Of a DNA stretch of 64,000 nt, positions 34,428-44,150 are shown piece after piece. This DNA comes from Brucella haematophila (GTDB taxonomy: Bacteria; Pseudomonadota; Alphaproteobacteria; Rhizobiales; Rhizobiaceae), in assembly GCF_005938105.1 (NCBI RefSeq), contig NZ_VCPE01000001.1, positions 62,001 to 126,000 on the forward strand, given 5' to 3'. Position 1 is the stretch's first letter, and every line of letters starts with the position of its first letter. The position numbers and the translations under genes are program-made. The notes beneath the pieces were generated by a model. The model had not been told where the DNA came from and searched no databases. It was given only the letters and a program-made list of their open reading frames with translations.

Positions 34428-35252
34428 ATGTCCCAGGAAAACAAAGCGGCGACGTCATCGTCGCAGCCCGTGCTGCGCCTCAGCGGCATTTCCAAGAATT
34501 TCGGCGCGGTTTCTGCGCTGACCGATATCGATCTGGAAGTCTATCCGGGTGAAGTGGTGGCGCTGGTTGGCGACAATGGCGCCGGAAAATCCACGCTCAT
34601 CAAGACGCTTGCCGGTGTGCACCAGCCGAGTTCGGGTACGATAGAATTCAATGGCGAGAAGGTTGTGCTGTCCTCGCCGGGCGTTGCGCTCGACCTTGGC
34701 ATAGCGACGGTCTTTCAGGATCTGGCGCTGTGCGAAAATCTCGATGTCGTGGCCAATATTTTTCTTGGCCGGGAGCTTAGCCCCTACCGCCTCGATGAAG
34801 TGTCGATGGAAATCAAGGCTTGGAAGCTTTTGAACGAGCTTTCTGCCCGCATCCCGAGCGTCCGCGAGCCGGTTGCTTCGCTTTCGGGCGGCCAGCGGCA
34901 GACCGTCGCGATCTCGCGCTCGCTGCTGCTCGACCCAAAGCTCATCATGCTCGACGAACCGACCGCCGCACTTGGCGTCGCGCAGACGGCGGAAGTGCTT
35001 GATCTGATCGAGCGCGTGCGCGATCGCGGTCTGGGCGTGCTGATGATCAGCCATAATATGGAAGATGTGCGCGCTGTCGCAGACCGCATCGTGGTGCTGC
35101 GTCTCGGTCGCAATAACGGTGTTTTCTATCCGGATTCATCGAACGAGGAACTGGTTGCCGCCATCACCGGCGCAACCAGCAATTCCGTTTCCCGCCGTGC
35201 CGAACGACGTCAGGCACAGCACGATGACGCCCATGACCGGGGAGAAGCATAA
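34428..35252 (+). CDS. Pentitol ABC transporter ATPase (single domain)
   Basis: The 274-residue protein has one ABC cassette: Walker A GDNGAGKST (about 46-54), Q-loop TVFQDLALCENL, signature LSGGQRQTVAISRS, Walker B LIMLDEPTAALG and switch MISHNM. It is a short FrcA-like ATPase, about half the size of RbsA/XylG, so two copies must pair. The tail (SRRAERRQAQHDDAHDRGEA) is hydrophilic. Its stop overlaps the permease start (TAATG). Confidence 0.88.
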   Translation: MSQENKAATSSSQPVLRLSGISKNFGAVSALTDIDLEVYPGEVVALVGDNGAGKSTLIKTLAGVHQPSSGTIEFNGEKVVLSSPGVALDLGIATVFQDLALCENLDVVANIFLGRELSPYRLDEVSMEIKAWKLLNELSARIPSVREPVASLSGGQRQTVAISRSLLLDPKLIMLDEPTAALGVAQTAEVLDLIERVRDRGLGVLMISHNMEDVRAVADRIVVLRLGRNNGVFYPDSSNEELVAAITGATSNSVSRRAERRQAQHDDAHDRGEA

Positions 35253-36496
35253 TGAACCAGACAACCGGAAATACCCCCCTCGACCGGCAGGATGCCCGCG
35301 TGCGTCATGATGAAGGCGTTTCGGGCGCGCTGCGCAGCTTTTTCGACCGCGTCCGCTCCGGCGATCTCGGCTCGCTGCCGGTTATTGTCGGCCTCGTCAT
35401 CATCTGGACCGTGTTCCAGACGCTGAACCCGGTTTTCCTGTCGAGCAACAACCTTGTGAACCTGCTGTTCGATTGCTCGACCATCGGCGTCATTTCGCTC
35501 GGCATCGTGTGCATTCTGATGCTCGGCGAAATTGATCTGTCGGTCGGTTCCGTCAGCGGTCTTGCCTCGGCCATCGTCGGCGTGTTGTGGGTCAATAATG
35601 GCTGGCCGGTGGCGCTGGCGATTGTCGCCGCCCTTTGCGCGGGCGCGCTGATCGGCCTGCTCTATGCATTCCTTTATAACCGCTTCAGCATGCCAAGCTT
35701 CGTGTCGACGCTGGCGGGCCTGCTCGCAGCACTCGGTTTGCAGCTCTATCTCCTCGGCAATACCGGCTCGATCAACCTGCCTTACGGCTCCTGGCTTGTC
35801 AGCTTCGGCCAGCTTCTGGTGATGCCGCGCCCACTCTCCTATGCGCTGGCGCTGATTGCAGGTCTCGCGATCTTCTTCACGGGTTTCCGCTCGGCGCAGC
35901 GTCGTCGTGAAGCGGGGCTTTCGGCACCGTCCGTCGCCGGTATCGCGTTGAAGGCCATCGTCATCACGCTCATCGTCGGTGGTGCCGTGTTCTATCTCAA
36001 CCAGTCGCGTGGCGTGCCGTGGATGTTCGGTCTGTTCGTAGCGCTGGTGGTTGCCATGAACTATGCGCTGACCCGCACCCGCTGGGGCCGCGCCATGCAG
36101 GCCGTCGGCGGCAATCGTGAAGCCGCGCGCCGTGCCGGTATCAACGTCACCTTCATCTATATCTCTGCCTTCGTCACCTGTTCGGTATTGGCTGCAGCGG
36201 GCGGCATTCTGGCCGCGTCGCGTCTGGCATCATCCAGCCAGCAGGCCGGTACGGGCGACGTCAACCTCAACGCCATTGCGGCAGCGGTTATTGGCGGCAC
36301 AAGCCTGTTCGGCGGTCGCGGCAGCGCCTGGTCGGCCCTGCTCGGCATCATCGTCATCCAGTCGATTGCCAGCGGTCTGACCTTGCTCGATCTGTCGTCG
36401 TCGCTTCGCTATATGATCACCGGTGCCGTGCTGGCAATTGCCGTGATTGTCGATTCTCTCGCACGCCGCTCGCGCCAGTCGCACGGTCGCGCCTAA
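35252..36496 (+). CDS. Pentitol ABC transporter permease
   Basis: The 414-residue BPD_transp_2 family permease of the XylH/RbsC type has a cytoplasmic N terminus of ~40 residues and about ten helices. Conserved segments are [31 protein letters not shown] (about 70-100, the family signature) and [16 protein letters not shown], the coupling loop near 285. [19 protein letters not shown] is near the C terminus. It overlaps the ATPase stop by one base and is followed within 20 bases by the dehydrogenase gene. Confidence 0.88.
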   Translation: MNQTTGNTPLDRQDARVRHDEGVSGALRSFFDRVRSGDLGSLPVIVGLVIIWTVFQTLNPVFLSSNNLVNLLFDCSTIGVISLGIVCILMLGEIDLSVGSVSGLASAIVGVLWVNNGWPVALAIVAALCAGALIGLLYAFLYNRFSMPSFVSTLAGLLAALGLQLYLLGNTGSINLPYGSWLVSFGQLLVMPRPLSYALALIAGLAIFFTGFRSAQRRREAGLSAPSVAGIALKAIVITLIVGGAVFYLNQSRGVPWMFGLFVALVVAMNYALTRTRWGRAMQAVGGNREAARRAGINVTFIYISAFVTCSVLAAAGGILAASRLASSSQQAGTGDVNLNAIAAAVIGGTSLFGGRGSAWSALLGIIVIQSIASGLTLLDLSSSLRYMITGAVLAIAVIVDSLARRSRQSHGRA

Positions 36497-36516
36497 CAAA
36501 TAGAAGGATTCTCCAA

Positions 36517-37245
36517 ATGGCCCAGGATCTCAAAGGACAAGTTGCAGCGGTGACCGGCGCGGCTTCCGGCATCGGCTTTGAATGCGCAAAGCATATGATC
36601 GAAGCAGGCATGACTGTGTTTCTCGTCGATCGTGACGAGAAGGCACTGAAGGAAAAATGTGCAGAGCTTGGCGAAAAGGCAAAGCCGCTGGTCATCGATC
36701 TGCTCAGCCCGGAATCGGTTGCCACCATGGTGCCGCAGATTCTCGAACAGGCCGGTCAACTCGACGTGTTCCACGCCAATGCGGGCGCTTATATCGGCGG
36801 ACCGCTCTGGGAAGGCAATCCGGACGCCTGGGACCGCATGTTGAACCTCAACATCAATGCGGCGTTCCGCACGGTTCATGCCGTGCTGCCGCATATGATG
36901 GAGCGCAAGACGGGTGACATCATCATGACCAGCTCGGTGGCCGGTGTTGTGCCAGTGATCTGGGAGCCGATCTACACGGCCTCCAAACATGCCGTGCAGG
37001 CTTTCGTGCATACGGTTCGCCGTCAGGTTGCGCCGCATGGCATTCGCGTCGGCGGTGTCCTGCCCGGCCCGGTCGTGACCGCGCTGATCAGCGACTGGCC
37101 GAAGGCAAAGCTCGAAGAAGCGCTGGCCAATGGCAGCCTGATGGAGCCGAAGGAAGTGGCTGAATCGGTGATGTTCATGCTGACGCGCCCGCGCAACATC
37201 ACCATTCGCGATCTCGTCATCGTGCCGCAGAGCCTCGATCTGTAA
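36517..37245 (+). CDS. rbtD: Ribitol dehydrogenase (SDR family)
   Basis: This 242-residue short-chain dehydrogenase has an NAD-binding TGAASGIG (13-20), an acidic DRD after beta-2 that favours NAD over NADP, NAG at 88-90, and catalytic Ser139/140, Tyr153 and Lys157 (YTASK). The stretch [11 protein letters not shown], the region around [14 protein letters not shown] and [13 protein letters not shown] closely match Klebsiella ribitol 2-dehydrogenase as I remember it. It oxidises ribitol to D-ribulose, and the next gene encodes a fitting ribulokinase. An AAGGA site lies upstream. Confidence 0.85.
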   Translation: MAQDLKGQVAAVTGAASGIGFECAKHMIEAGMTVFLVDRDEKALKEKCAELGEKAKPLVIDLLSPESVATMVPQILEQAGQLDVFHANAGAYIGGPLWEGNPDAWDRMLNLNINAAFRTVHAVLPHMMERKTGDIIMTSSVAGVVPVIWEPIYTASKHAVQAFVHTVRRQVAPHGIRVGGVLPGPVVTALISDWPKAKLEEALANGSLMEPKEVAESVMFMLTRPRNITIRDLVIVPQSLDL

Positions 37246-37270
37246 TTCCTTCAAGAACGGGTCGGAGACC

Positions 37271-38875
37271 ATGACTTATTATTATTTGGGCGTCGATGTC
37301 GGCACTGGGAGCGCCCGGGCTGGCGTGTTCGACGCCAGGGGTACAATGCTGGCTTCGGCCAAGCGCGACATTACGATGTGGCGCGAGGCCGGCAGCATTG
37401 TTGAACAGTCGAGCGCCAATATCTGGCAGGCCGTCTGCGAAAGCGTGCGTGAGGCGGTTAAGACCGCCGGGATTGATCCAGCCAGCGTTGCCGGTATCGG
37501 CTATGACGCGACCTGCTCGCTCGTGGTACTGGGCGAGGGCGGCAAGCCGCTCGCCGTTGGCCCGTCGAATGATCCGGCCCGCGACATCATTGTCTGGATG
37601 GATCATCGCGCGGTCGAACAGGCCGAGCGCATCAATGCGACCAAGGCCAAGGTGCTGGATTATGTCGGTGGCACCATTTCGCCGGAAATGGAAACGCCAA
37701 AGCTCCTCTGGCTGAAGGAAAACAAGCCGGAAAGTTTTGCTGCCGCCTGGCAGTTTTTCGACCTCACCGATTTTCTCACCTGGAAGTCGTGCGGCAGCCT
37801 TGCGCGTTCGGCCTGCACAGTCACCTGCAAATGGACCTATCTCAGCCATGAAAATCGCTGGGACGACGCCTATTTCCGCGAAGTCGGCCTCGGCGAACTG
37901 GCCGATGAGGGTTTTGTGCGAATCGGCACGGAAGTTCGCGCTGGCGGCGAGAAGCTCGGTGTTCTGAGCGAACAGGCCGCAGCGGAGCTTGGCCTCAAGC
38001 CGGGGATCGCGATTGCCGCCGGTCTGATCGACGCTCATGCGGGCGGTATTGGCACCGTCGGCGCACGCGGCGATGCGGGCAAGGTGTTGTCGCGCATGGC
38101 CTATGTGTTCGGCACGTCGGCCTGCACCATGACCACGACCGCACAGCCGGTTTTCGTGGACGGCGTCTGGGGTCCGTATTATTCGGCCATGGTGCCGGGA
38201 CTCTGGCTCAATGAGGGCGGTCAGTCGGCAGCAGGTGCAGCTATCGATCACCTCATCCATATGCATCCCTTTGCCGCCGAGGCGGAAAAGCAGGCTGCGG
38301 CTGAAGGCAAGGGTCTTGCAGACCGTCTTGCTTCCGAAGTGGAAACCCGCGGCGGTGCGGCAAAGACGGCTGAGATCATCGGTGACATTCATGTCGTGCC
38401 AGAGTTTCTCGGCAATCGTGCACCTTTCGCGGACCCGGATGCCCGGGCCGTCATTGCCGGTCTTGATCTGGATGCGGGCATCGACAGCCTGACAGCGCTT
38501 TATCTGGCCGGTCTTTGCGGGCTTGGCTATGGTGCGCGCCAGATCGTCGAAGCGCAAAAGGCCAAGGGTATTGCGACGGATACCATTGTTGTCAGCGGCG
38601 GTGCGGCGCGTTCGCATCTCGTGCGTCAGGTGCTGGCCGATACGACGGGTCTCGTCATTGCGGCTTCCACCTCGCCGGAACCGGTTCTGCTCGGCTCAGC
38701 CATGCTTGGAGCCGTTGCGGGCGGCGCCTATCCGGACCTCGCGACGGCGATGGAAGCCATGTCCGAACTGGGCGAGGTCAACCATCCCGATTCCGACCGG
38801 GTAAAATGGCATGATCGCCGTTTCGAGGCGTTCACGCTGTTGCAGGACACGGCACGCAAGCTGCGCGATTTCTGA
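37271..38875 (+). CDS. FGGY-family pentulose kinase (probable D-ribulokinase)
   Basis: The 534-residue protein has the two actin-like FGGY domains: YYLGVDVGTGSARAGVFD at residues 4-21, the phosphate loop, GYDATCSLVVL near 78, and IVWMDHRA. FGTSACTMTT is near 280 and GLCGLGYGARQIVE near 415. VVSGGAARSHLVRQVLADTTG is the second-domain signature. The DATCSLV pattern and length fit the FGGY/YDR109-like pentulokinases that act on D-ribulose. With RbtD upstream it would yield D-ribulose 5-phosphate for the pentose phosphate pathway. It is the last gene of the operon, followed by a strong terminator. Confidence 0.87.
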   Translation: MTYYYLGVDVGTGSARAGVFDARGTMLASAKRDITMWREAGSIVEQSSANIWQAVCESVREAVKTAGIDPASVAGIGYDATCSLVVLGEGGKPLAVGPSNDPARDIIVWMDHRAVEQAERINATKAKVLDYVGGTISPEMETPKLLWLKENKPESFAAAWQFFDLTDFLTWKSCGSLARSACTVTCKWTYLSHENRWDDAYFREVGLGELADEGFVRIGTEVRAGGEKLGVLSEQAAAELGLKPGIAIAAGLIDAHAGGIGTVGARGDAGKVLSRMAYVFGTSACTMTTTAQPVFVDGVWGPYYSAMVPGLWLNEGGQSAAGAAIDHLIHMHPFAAEAEKQAAAEGKGLADRLASEVETRGGAAKTAEIIGDIHVVPEFLGNRAPFADPDARAVIAGLDLDAGIDSLTALYLAGLCGLGYGARQIVEAQKAKGIATDTIVVSGGAARSHLVRQVLADTTGLVIAASTSPEPVLLGSAMLGAVAGGAYPDLATAMEAMSELGEVNHPDSDRVKWHDRRFEAFTLLQDTARKLRDF

Positions 38876-38900
38876 TCGCAATCATCAGCGATAAAATGAC

Positions 38901-38937
38901 AACAGCCCCGGTTCGATCCAAACCGGGGCTGTTTTCG
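38901..38937 (+). terminator. Intrinsic terminator of the pentitol operon
   Basis: AACAGCCCCGGTT and AACCGGGGCTGTTTTC form a perfect 13-bp stem and T tract, 25 bases after the kinase stop. Read on the - strand it could also end the convergent FkbM transcript. Confidence 0.85.
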
Positions 38938-38953
38938 TTGAAGTGAACGGGCC

Positions 38954-39655
38954 TTACATCAAAGGCGCATCGGGTTCCGGTTCATATTCGCGGGCACCGT
39001 CATCCTTGGCGAACAGCACGCAAGGGCCGTGCGAGCCGCGCGGATCATAGGCAAAGCCCTTTTCGGCCAGCGCATGGGTGATATCGCGAATGCCAGCCAG
39101 ACCGTAAAGATGGTCGTGCAGCTCCAGGAAAATGCGCTCGACACCCGGCAGCTCGGCCAGTTTGAGCAAATCGCGCTCCGCGCCTTCAATATCCATCACC
39201 AGTACATTGATGCCATGGCTGGCGATGAACTGGTCGATATTGGTCGAGGTGATGGAAATCGTGCTTTCGTAGGGCCCCTGATTTTCGTCCATAGACGACA
39301 TCCAGAGATCCTTGCGCACATAAAAGCGGAAGGTGCCGGTTTCGCCGGCGCTCAAAATGCCTTGCGACAGGACCACATTGTCATGGCCGTTGGCTTCGAG
39401 CACGCGCCGCGCAAGCGAGGCGGTTGCCGGATTGGCTTCGAAGGCCCAGACGGCCACATCGTCGATCCGTGCAATCAGGGAGGTGATGATGCCAATGCCG
39501 GATCCCAGCTCCAGAACGCGGTCGCTGGCCTTCACGGCCTTTTTGATTGAGCGAGCTTCCTTGGCTTCATAGCTGCCGCTGCTCAGCGCCTGCCAGATGA
39601 CGGGCGAAACTTCGCCCGGCTCGATGGGTACGACGACCCCATGTACATTCAACAC
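38954..39655 (-). CDS. FkbM-family methyltransferase
   Basis: The 233-residue SAM-dependent methyltransferase has DRVLELGSGIGIITSLIA (about residues 45-62) as the SAM glycine loop, FEANP as the acidic end of beta-2, STNIDQFIASHGINVLVMDIEGAERDLL as the FkbM domain core and IFLELHDH near 175. FkbM enzymes O-methylate sugars or small molecules; the substrate is unknown. The start is GTG at 39655 or the adjacent TTG. The negative, proline-rich tail (EYEPEPDAPLM) is unremarkable. It is transcribed alone. Confidence 0.8.
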   Translation of the reverse strand: MLNVHGVVVPIEPGEVSPVIWQALSSGSYEAKEARSIKKAVKASDRVLELGSGIGIITSLIARIDDVAVWAFEANPATASLARRVLEANGHDNVVLSQGILSAGETGTFRFYVRKDLWMSSMDENQGPYESTISITSTNIDQFIASHGINVLVMDIEGAERDLLKLAELPGVERIFLELHDHLYGLAGIRDITHALAEKGFAYDPRGSHGPCVLFAKDDGAREYEPEPDAPLM

Positions 39656-39698
39656 TTTCGCACCACATTAATTGCTGCCACATAATGAGTGGTAGCAG

Positions 39699-41666
39699 TT
39701 AGCTGCGTCCGGAAACAGTCCTTCCGCGCCCTTTTTTGGTATGCAGATAAGCGAGTTCTGTTGCAGGCATCGGTCTGCCGATCAGGTAACCCTGCACCTG
39801 ATCACAGCCAAGCCCCTTAAGGCATTCATATTGCTCTTCCGTCTCGATGCCCTCGGCGATGGTGATCATCCGCAGGCTGCGGCCAACACCGGTGACAAGC
39901 TCGACAATGGCAAGTGCATCGCTGCGCGTCGTGACATCGCGGACAAACGAGCGGTCGATCTTGATCTTGTCGAAGGGGAAGCCGCTCAGGCTGCCGAGCG
40001 ATGAATAACCTGTGCCGAAATCATCCATGGCGATCTGAATGCCAAGCGCTTTCAGACCGCGCAGGGTTTCCAGTGTCTGCTCGTTCTTGTCGAGCAGGAC
40101 GGATTCGGTAATTTCAAGCTCCAGCCTGCGCGGATCGAGGCCGGTTTCCTCCAGCGCCGCCATGACGGTCTGGACAAGATCCTTGTCTCGGAACTGTACC
40201 GGAGAAAGGTTGACGGCAATCTTCAGCGGCTTGTTCCAGCGCGTCGCTTCCTGACAGGCCGTCTTCAGCACCCACTCACCAAGCGGCATGATGGTGCCGA
40301 TCTTCTCGGCCACGGGAATGAACTCCATTGGAGAGACCGAGCCGCGCACCGGGTGCGTCCAGCGCAGCAGCGCTTCATAGCCGCAGATTTCCCGCGTGTC
40401 CGTGGTTGCCTGCGGCTGGTAATAAACTTCCATTTCGTTGTTCTGAAGCGCGGTCTGCAAATCCGCTTCGAACGACTTCTTTTCGCGCAGGCGCGTCAGC
40501 ATGTCCGATTTGAAGACGCTGACATGACCATGGCCAACGGCCTTGGCTTCATAGAGCGCCAGATCGGCATGTTTGAACATTTCTTCCGTGTCCGGCTCGC
40601 CTTCCGATATGGCCACGCCGACGCAGGTTCCGATCTTGATTTCCAGCTCTCCGACCCGGTAAGGGCGGCTGATCTCGTCCATCAGACGATCTGCGAATTC
40701 AAGCGAATCTTCCTCTGTCATGCCGGTCGACAGCACGGCAAATTCGTCGCCGCCAAGACGACAGACAATATCGCCCTTCCGGCTCAGCCGCGTCAGCCGC
40801 CGCGAAACGGCTTGCAGCAATATATCGCCGACGTCGTGTCCAAGTGTGTCGTTTACATCCTTGAAACCGTCGAGGTCGAGCAGAAGGATAACGGCTGAAG
40901 GCCCGCCGGAAAGCGCTGCCGTCAGCCGTGTTTCCAGATCCTGACGGAACAGGACACGGTTCGGAAGGCCAGTCAGTGCGTCGTGATGCGCATCATGTTC
41001 GAGACGAAAATTCTGTGATTGCAGTTCTGCCGTGGCCTCGCGCAAGTCAGCGGTCAGGCGCTGCATGCGGCCATGGGCGCGGTCCAGAAGATTGTTATGA
41101 CGAATAAGCAGGATGACCAGAACGACACCGCAGAGAATAAGGCCCGCAGCCAGTGCCGTATAGATGAAATGCAACTGCTTGACGTCGCTTTGCGCGGCAT
41201 CGATCAGGTCGACATCGTGCTCCACCGATGTGGAAGCGAGTGACGTGAGGGGCGCATCCAGCTCGCTCATCGCGACGAGCATGGATTTCATGTCTTCCGG
41301 GCTCATCGTATCGAGATTGATATCGAGCTGGTGGATGATGTCGCTCAGCTTCATATAAAGCTGGCGGCGTCCCGGATCGTCCTGAATGAATGAGCGCAGG
41401 TTGCCCTGTTGCAGCATTTCAAGGCGTCCGACCATAAAGTCCAGCCGTAGCCGGACTTCATCGCGATCAACATCGGGTAGCCCAAGCGCCAGAGCACTCA
41501 GCCGGTGCTCAAGCCGCAAATATTCGGACACGGTCTGTCCGATGGACCAGGAGTCATTATAGCGGGAAAATTTTTGCAAAGCCGTCTGACGCTCTGCGAT
41601 GACATAGGCGATATAGCCCGTTGCCACCACAAAGCAGCAGATAATGACACCCAGTATGCGTCTCAA
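39699..41666 (-). CDS. Membrane-bound GGDEF/EAL cyclic-di-GMP protein
   Basis: TTG at 41666 with AGAGG upstream. The 655-residue protein has membrane helices at about 3-22 and 172-192 flanking a ~150-residue helical periplasmic sensor. The GGDEF domain (about 235-395) has an intact RLGGDEFAVL and an RKGD inhibitory site five residues before it. The EAL domain (about 405-645) has YEALLRW, NLSPVQF, LELEITES and DDFGTGYSSL, all residues expected of an active phosphodiesterase. So both synthesis and breakdown of c-di-GMP are possible. It lies nine bases after the molybdopterin-domain gene. Confidence 0.9.
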   Translation of the reverse strand: MRRILGVIICCFVVATGYIAYVIAERQTALQKFSRYNDSWSIGQTVSEYLRLEHRLSALALGLPDVDRDEVRLRLDFMVGRLEMLQQGNLRSFIQDDPGRRQLYMKLSDIIHQLDINLDTMSPEDMKSMLVAMSELDAPLTSLASTSVEHDVDLIDAAQSDVKQLHFIYTALAAGLILCGVVLVILLIRHNNLLDRAHGRMQRLTADLREATAELQSQNFRLEHDAHHDALTGLPNRVLFRQDLETRLTAALSGGPSAVILLLDLDGFKDVNDTLGHDVGDILLQAVSRRLTRLSRKGDIVCRLGGDEFAVLSTGMTEEDSLEFADRLMDEISRPYRVGELEIKIGTCVGVAISEGEPDTEEMFKHADLALYEAKAVGHGHVSVFKSDMLTRLREKKSFEADLQTALQNNEMEVYYQPQATTDTREICGYEALLRWTHPVRGSVSPMEFIPVAEKIGTIMPLGEWVLKTACQEATRWNKPLKIAVNLSPVQFRDKDLVQTVMAALEETGLDPRRLELEITESVLLDKNEQTLETLRGLKALGIQIAMDDFGTGYSSLGSLSGFPFDKIKIDRSFVRDVTTRSDALAIVELVTGVGRSLRMITIAEGIETEEQYECLKGLGCDQVQGYLIGRPMPATELAYLHTKKGRGRTVSGRS

Positions 41667-41675
41667 GCTCGGCCT

Positions 41676-42182
41676 CTATTCGACGATCAGCTTGGCGACC
41701 TGCCAGGCGGAGCGCGTGTAATAAGTTTGATTCTGGAGTTGAGGGTCGCTGTCATACGGGTAGATAATAAACAACGGTCCTTTGTCCCGTACGGCCATGT
41801 ACTTTCCGTCCCGCTTTAAAGCAAGGATGACGTTGAATTTCTTGAAATCATCGAGCGGAATTGTGGTTACATAGTCGTTCAGCGCGACGGCGGTGACGGT
41901 TTTGCCCTCAGCGCCGACCAGCTTCATCAACTGATCGATAGAGACACCCTCGAACCGAACCTTTCCGTCATACCACGGATTGGCGGTTTCCACGGTCTTG
42001 AGACCGAGGGCTTCCAGACCTGCGCGGTCGAACTGCGCGGTGTCTCCATTATTCTTGTTCTGGATGTTGCCCGATATAGTCAGGATAGGCTTGTCCTGCG
42101 GCTTGGGCAGCGAGCCGGCGAATGCGCCGGAAACGGCGGTCGCAAAAACGACCAGGCAGACAAAAAGACGACTAAGGTTCAT
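41676..42182 (-). CDS. Exported molybdopterin-domain-like protein
   Basis: The 168-residue protein has a signal peptide (MNLSRLFVCLVVFATAVSGA FA|GS). The mature part resembles a trimmed oxidoreductase molybdopterin-binding domain (PF00174): FDRAGLEALGLKTVETANPW, FEGVSIDQLMKLVGAEG, VTAVALNDYVTTIPLDDF and GPLFIIYPYDSD near the end. It lacks the cysteine that ligates molybdenum in sulfite-oxidase-type enzymes, so it is more likely a ligand sensor. GGGAG precedes the ATG. It is co-transcribed with the GGDEF/EAL gene and may feed a periplasmic signal to it. Confidence 0.78.
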   Translation of the reverse strand: MNLSRLFVCLVVFATAVSGAFAGSLPKPQDKPILTISGNIQNKNNGDTAQFDRAGLEALGLKTVETANPWYDGKVRFEGVSIDQLMKLVGAEGKTVTAVALNDYVTTIPLDDFKKFNVILALKRDGKYMAVRDKGPLFIIYPYDSDPQLQNQTYYTRSAWQVAKLIVE

Positions 42183-42633
42183 TGCGTTTCTCCCTGAGAT
42201 AGCCGGTCAATAAAGCAAATTACCTAAATCAGCGTGAATACTGCGAACATATTCGAATTTTATCAGATTTGACAAAATTCGCCCCTATGATCTTTAGCCT
42301 GGACTTATAGTGAATGAAAACAATAGCATAATAGACGCTTGGCTATGGAATTCGTCAAGGGCCGACAGATGCTTCGCATATTTTATTTTCATTTTTTTTC
42401 AGATTGTCAAATAGCTATACCATCTGTGCGGCGGAAAAGCGGCATTGTTAAGTAATGAATAATATGAACTGCACTGCATTTGATACTTCGTATAATAAAA
42501 CAACTTATGATTGCCGAATTTTCGGTGGGGGTGTGCAGTCCGGATCGATCAGGAATTTTGGCGCGTAAAGTATTGATAGCAATGCCGCAATGCGGGTGGA
42601 TAGAACCACCCGACCCTTCGATATTCGAGTGCT
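42183..42633. other. AT-rich leader region
   Basis: This region lies upstream of the molybdopterin-domain gene. It contains the promoter region for that - strand operon (not resolved) and an AT-rich tract (42280-42500). No gene is seen; a 75-residue frame at 42505-42732 runs through the palindromic repeat and is rejected. Confidence 0.4.
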
Positions 42634-42739
42634 AAAGCATGTCTCCCGAAAGTGGAAACCGGTTTCGGGATCAAGACATGCGTAAAAATAAAAGCTTAAA
42701 GCGTGTCGCGTGAATATGATTGAACGCGACACGCTTTAG
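42634..42739. repeat. Rhizobial/Brucella palindromic intergenic repeat
   Basis: There are two hairpins in tandem. GCATGTCT..CCCGAAA..AACCGGTT..TTTCGGG..AGACATGC spans 42637-42681. AAAGCGTGTCGCG-N14-CGCGACACGCTTT (42698-42737) has a perfect 13-bp stem. Both cores are familiar from dispersed repeats in Brucella and rhizobia, and they support the taxonomic call. Confidence 0.75.
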
Positions 42740-42936
42740 CCTCAGGCAAAACTGAAGTTCATCTGGATTTTGTGTAAGTTCTCAAGCTCACCGATCATAC
42801 TCTGATCAGGGAAACGGTCACGATATACGACATCTGCCGTATTGTTCTGCGCTAGCTGCGGGCGATAATTTCCTCCTGACATCACGTCATAATGTTGGCT
42901 GCGCGCGCATGCGTGCCCGCCAGTCTGGAGGGTAAA

Positions 42937-43134
42937 ATGAAGTTCATTCTTATTGCAGCCGCGGCATCGGCTATTTTCGTGACAGGGGCTCTGGCATCAG
43001 CGCCGGTGATGACCAAGGCAACCGCTGAGGCAACACTCTCGAAACCTGACGCAAATGCGACGATCGTCGCGACGGGACCGACTCGCTCGAATGGGCGTGG
43101 CATCTCGGGTATCCGCAGCTCGTTCGGCGGATAA
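42937..43134 (+). CDS. Small exported protein, 65 residues
   Basis: The ATG at 42937 follows GGAGGG and starts a clear signal peptide (MKFILIAAAASAIFVTGALA|SA). The mature ~45 residues are small, polar and end in RSNGRGISGIRSSFGG. No domain is recognised. A strong terminator ~100 bases later supports an independent transcript. It is probably periplasmic; function unknown. Confidence 0.65.
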   Translation: MKFILIAAAASAIFVTGALASAPVMTKATAEATLSKPDANATIVATGPTRSNGRGISGIRSSFGG

Positions 43135-43233
43135 TCTTTTAGAACCTCAACTGTTCGGCGAGACGCGACGACGCGCTTGATCCGATGCAGTGAGGTTCAC
43201 CTTTGCGTGGTTTGCCAGTCGACGCGGGGGCGT

Positions 43234-43279
43234 CCGGCGAGTGAGGGAGACCTATATCTCCCTCACTCGCCGGTTTTAT
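43234..43279 (+). terminator. Strong intrinsic terminator
   Basis: A perfect 17-bp stem has left arm 43234-43250 (CCGGCGAGTGAGGGAGA), loop CCTATA and T run TTTTAT. It ends the small exported protein transcript. Confidence 0.85.
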
Positions 43280-43302
43280 CATGGGCGCATCATCGCTGCA
43301 GT

Positions 43303-43542
43303 TTATGCGGAGGCCAGCGCTTCTGCGATTGTATCTTTCAGCGCCAGACGCTGCTTGCGCAAAAGCGTTTCTTCTTCCTGGCTCAAAGGTGTGATCTTGG
43401 TTTCAGCCAGATGGATACGATCATTGATCGAGTCATATTCTTCCAGAACGCGCGCAAATCGGACGTCCTTCGCCTTCAGAGCGTGAATAGCTTCAATCTG
43501 TCCGGGGAATTCCTCTCCGAGCGTGTGGGGCGTGTTCGACAT
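43303..43542 (-). CDS. DUF465/YdcH-family small protein
   Basis: The 79-residue protein matches the DUF465 family (PF04325) of short antiparallel helical hairpins. HTLGEEFPGQIEAIHALKAKDVRFARVLEEYDSINDRIH forms the first helices and LSQEEETLLRKQRLALKDTIAEAL the last, the conserved end of YdcH-like proteins. AAGGAGACATC is an excellent ribosome site. Its role is unknown, though such proteins are abundant in alphaproteobacteria. Confidence 0.8.
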   Translation of the reverse strand: MSNTPHTLGEEFPGQIEAIHALKAKDVRFARVLEEYDSINDRIHLAETKITPLSQEEETLLRKQRLALKDTIAEALASA

Positions 43543-43694
43543 GATGTCTCCTTCCTTTGCTGAGGCTGAGCTTCGCAGAGCAGGTTGGAATGGGCATTGA
43601 TCGCGATCAAATTCAAGCGGTCGCTTGAAGAATAGCAGCTGTCACATGGTTATCAAAACGCAGACCAGCGTTTTGGACGTCCCGTCACACAATC

Positions 43695-43892
43695 TCACTT
43701 TGTAAACACGGTCGGCTTCCAGCCGCGAGCAAAGCCCATCGACATTGCAAGGCTGGCATATTCGATTTCCTTTATGAGAAAATCGCGGTCTTTCAGCAAG
43801 GCTTCGATAGCGGCTCGCACGTCGCCGTTATGGTGGGCGAGAACGAGGTCTATCTCGTCCTCATAGCCCTGTTTTTGTACAAGCGCGTTCAT
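43695..43892 (-). CDS. Small helical protein, UBA-like
   Basis: The 65-residue protein has AGGAG before the ATG. LVLAHHNGDVRAAIEALLKDRDFL resembles a UBA/CUE-like helical bundle (HNGDVRAAIEAL), and the tail reads FARGWKPTVFTK. Similar short proteins are common in Brucella and relatives, as far as I recall. The function is unknown. It is the last host gene before the prophage junction. Confidence 0.65.
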   Translation of the reverse strand: MNALVQKQGYEDEIDLVLAHHNGDVRAAIEALLKDRDFLIKEIEYASLAMSMGFARGWKPTVFTK

Positions 43893-44150
43893 TTGCCGTG
43901 CTCCTTATAAGCAGACATCATCATTCCTAAACATATTGGAATCTATTGGCTCTCGCCATCGATGTTCTTATTTTGTTCACGTCTTATAAAAGAGTCAAGC
44001 CTGTTGCTTTCCAGATCGCGTGGATTTTCCGCGATAGAGCGTAACCGGCTGCAAGTTCTGGGATTCTTATCGCGACAAGATGCAACAACTGACCGGCCAA
44101 AAAGCGGCGTGAGTTGTGGTCTATCAGATTGATTTTCTTGAAGAAAATAT

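Noticed and set aside
42505-42732. 75-codon - strand frame
   Set aside because: It runs through the palindromic repeat and has no ribosome site or recognisable features.
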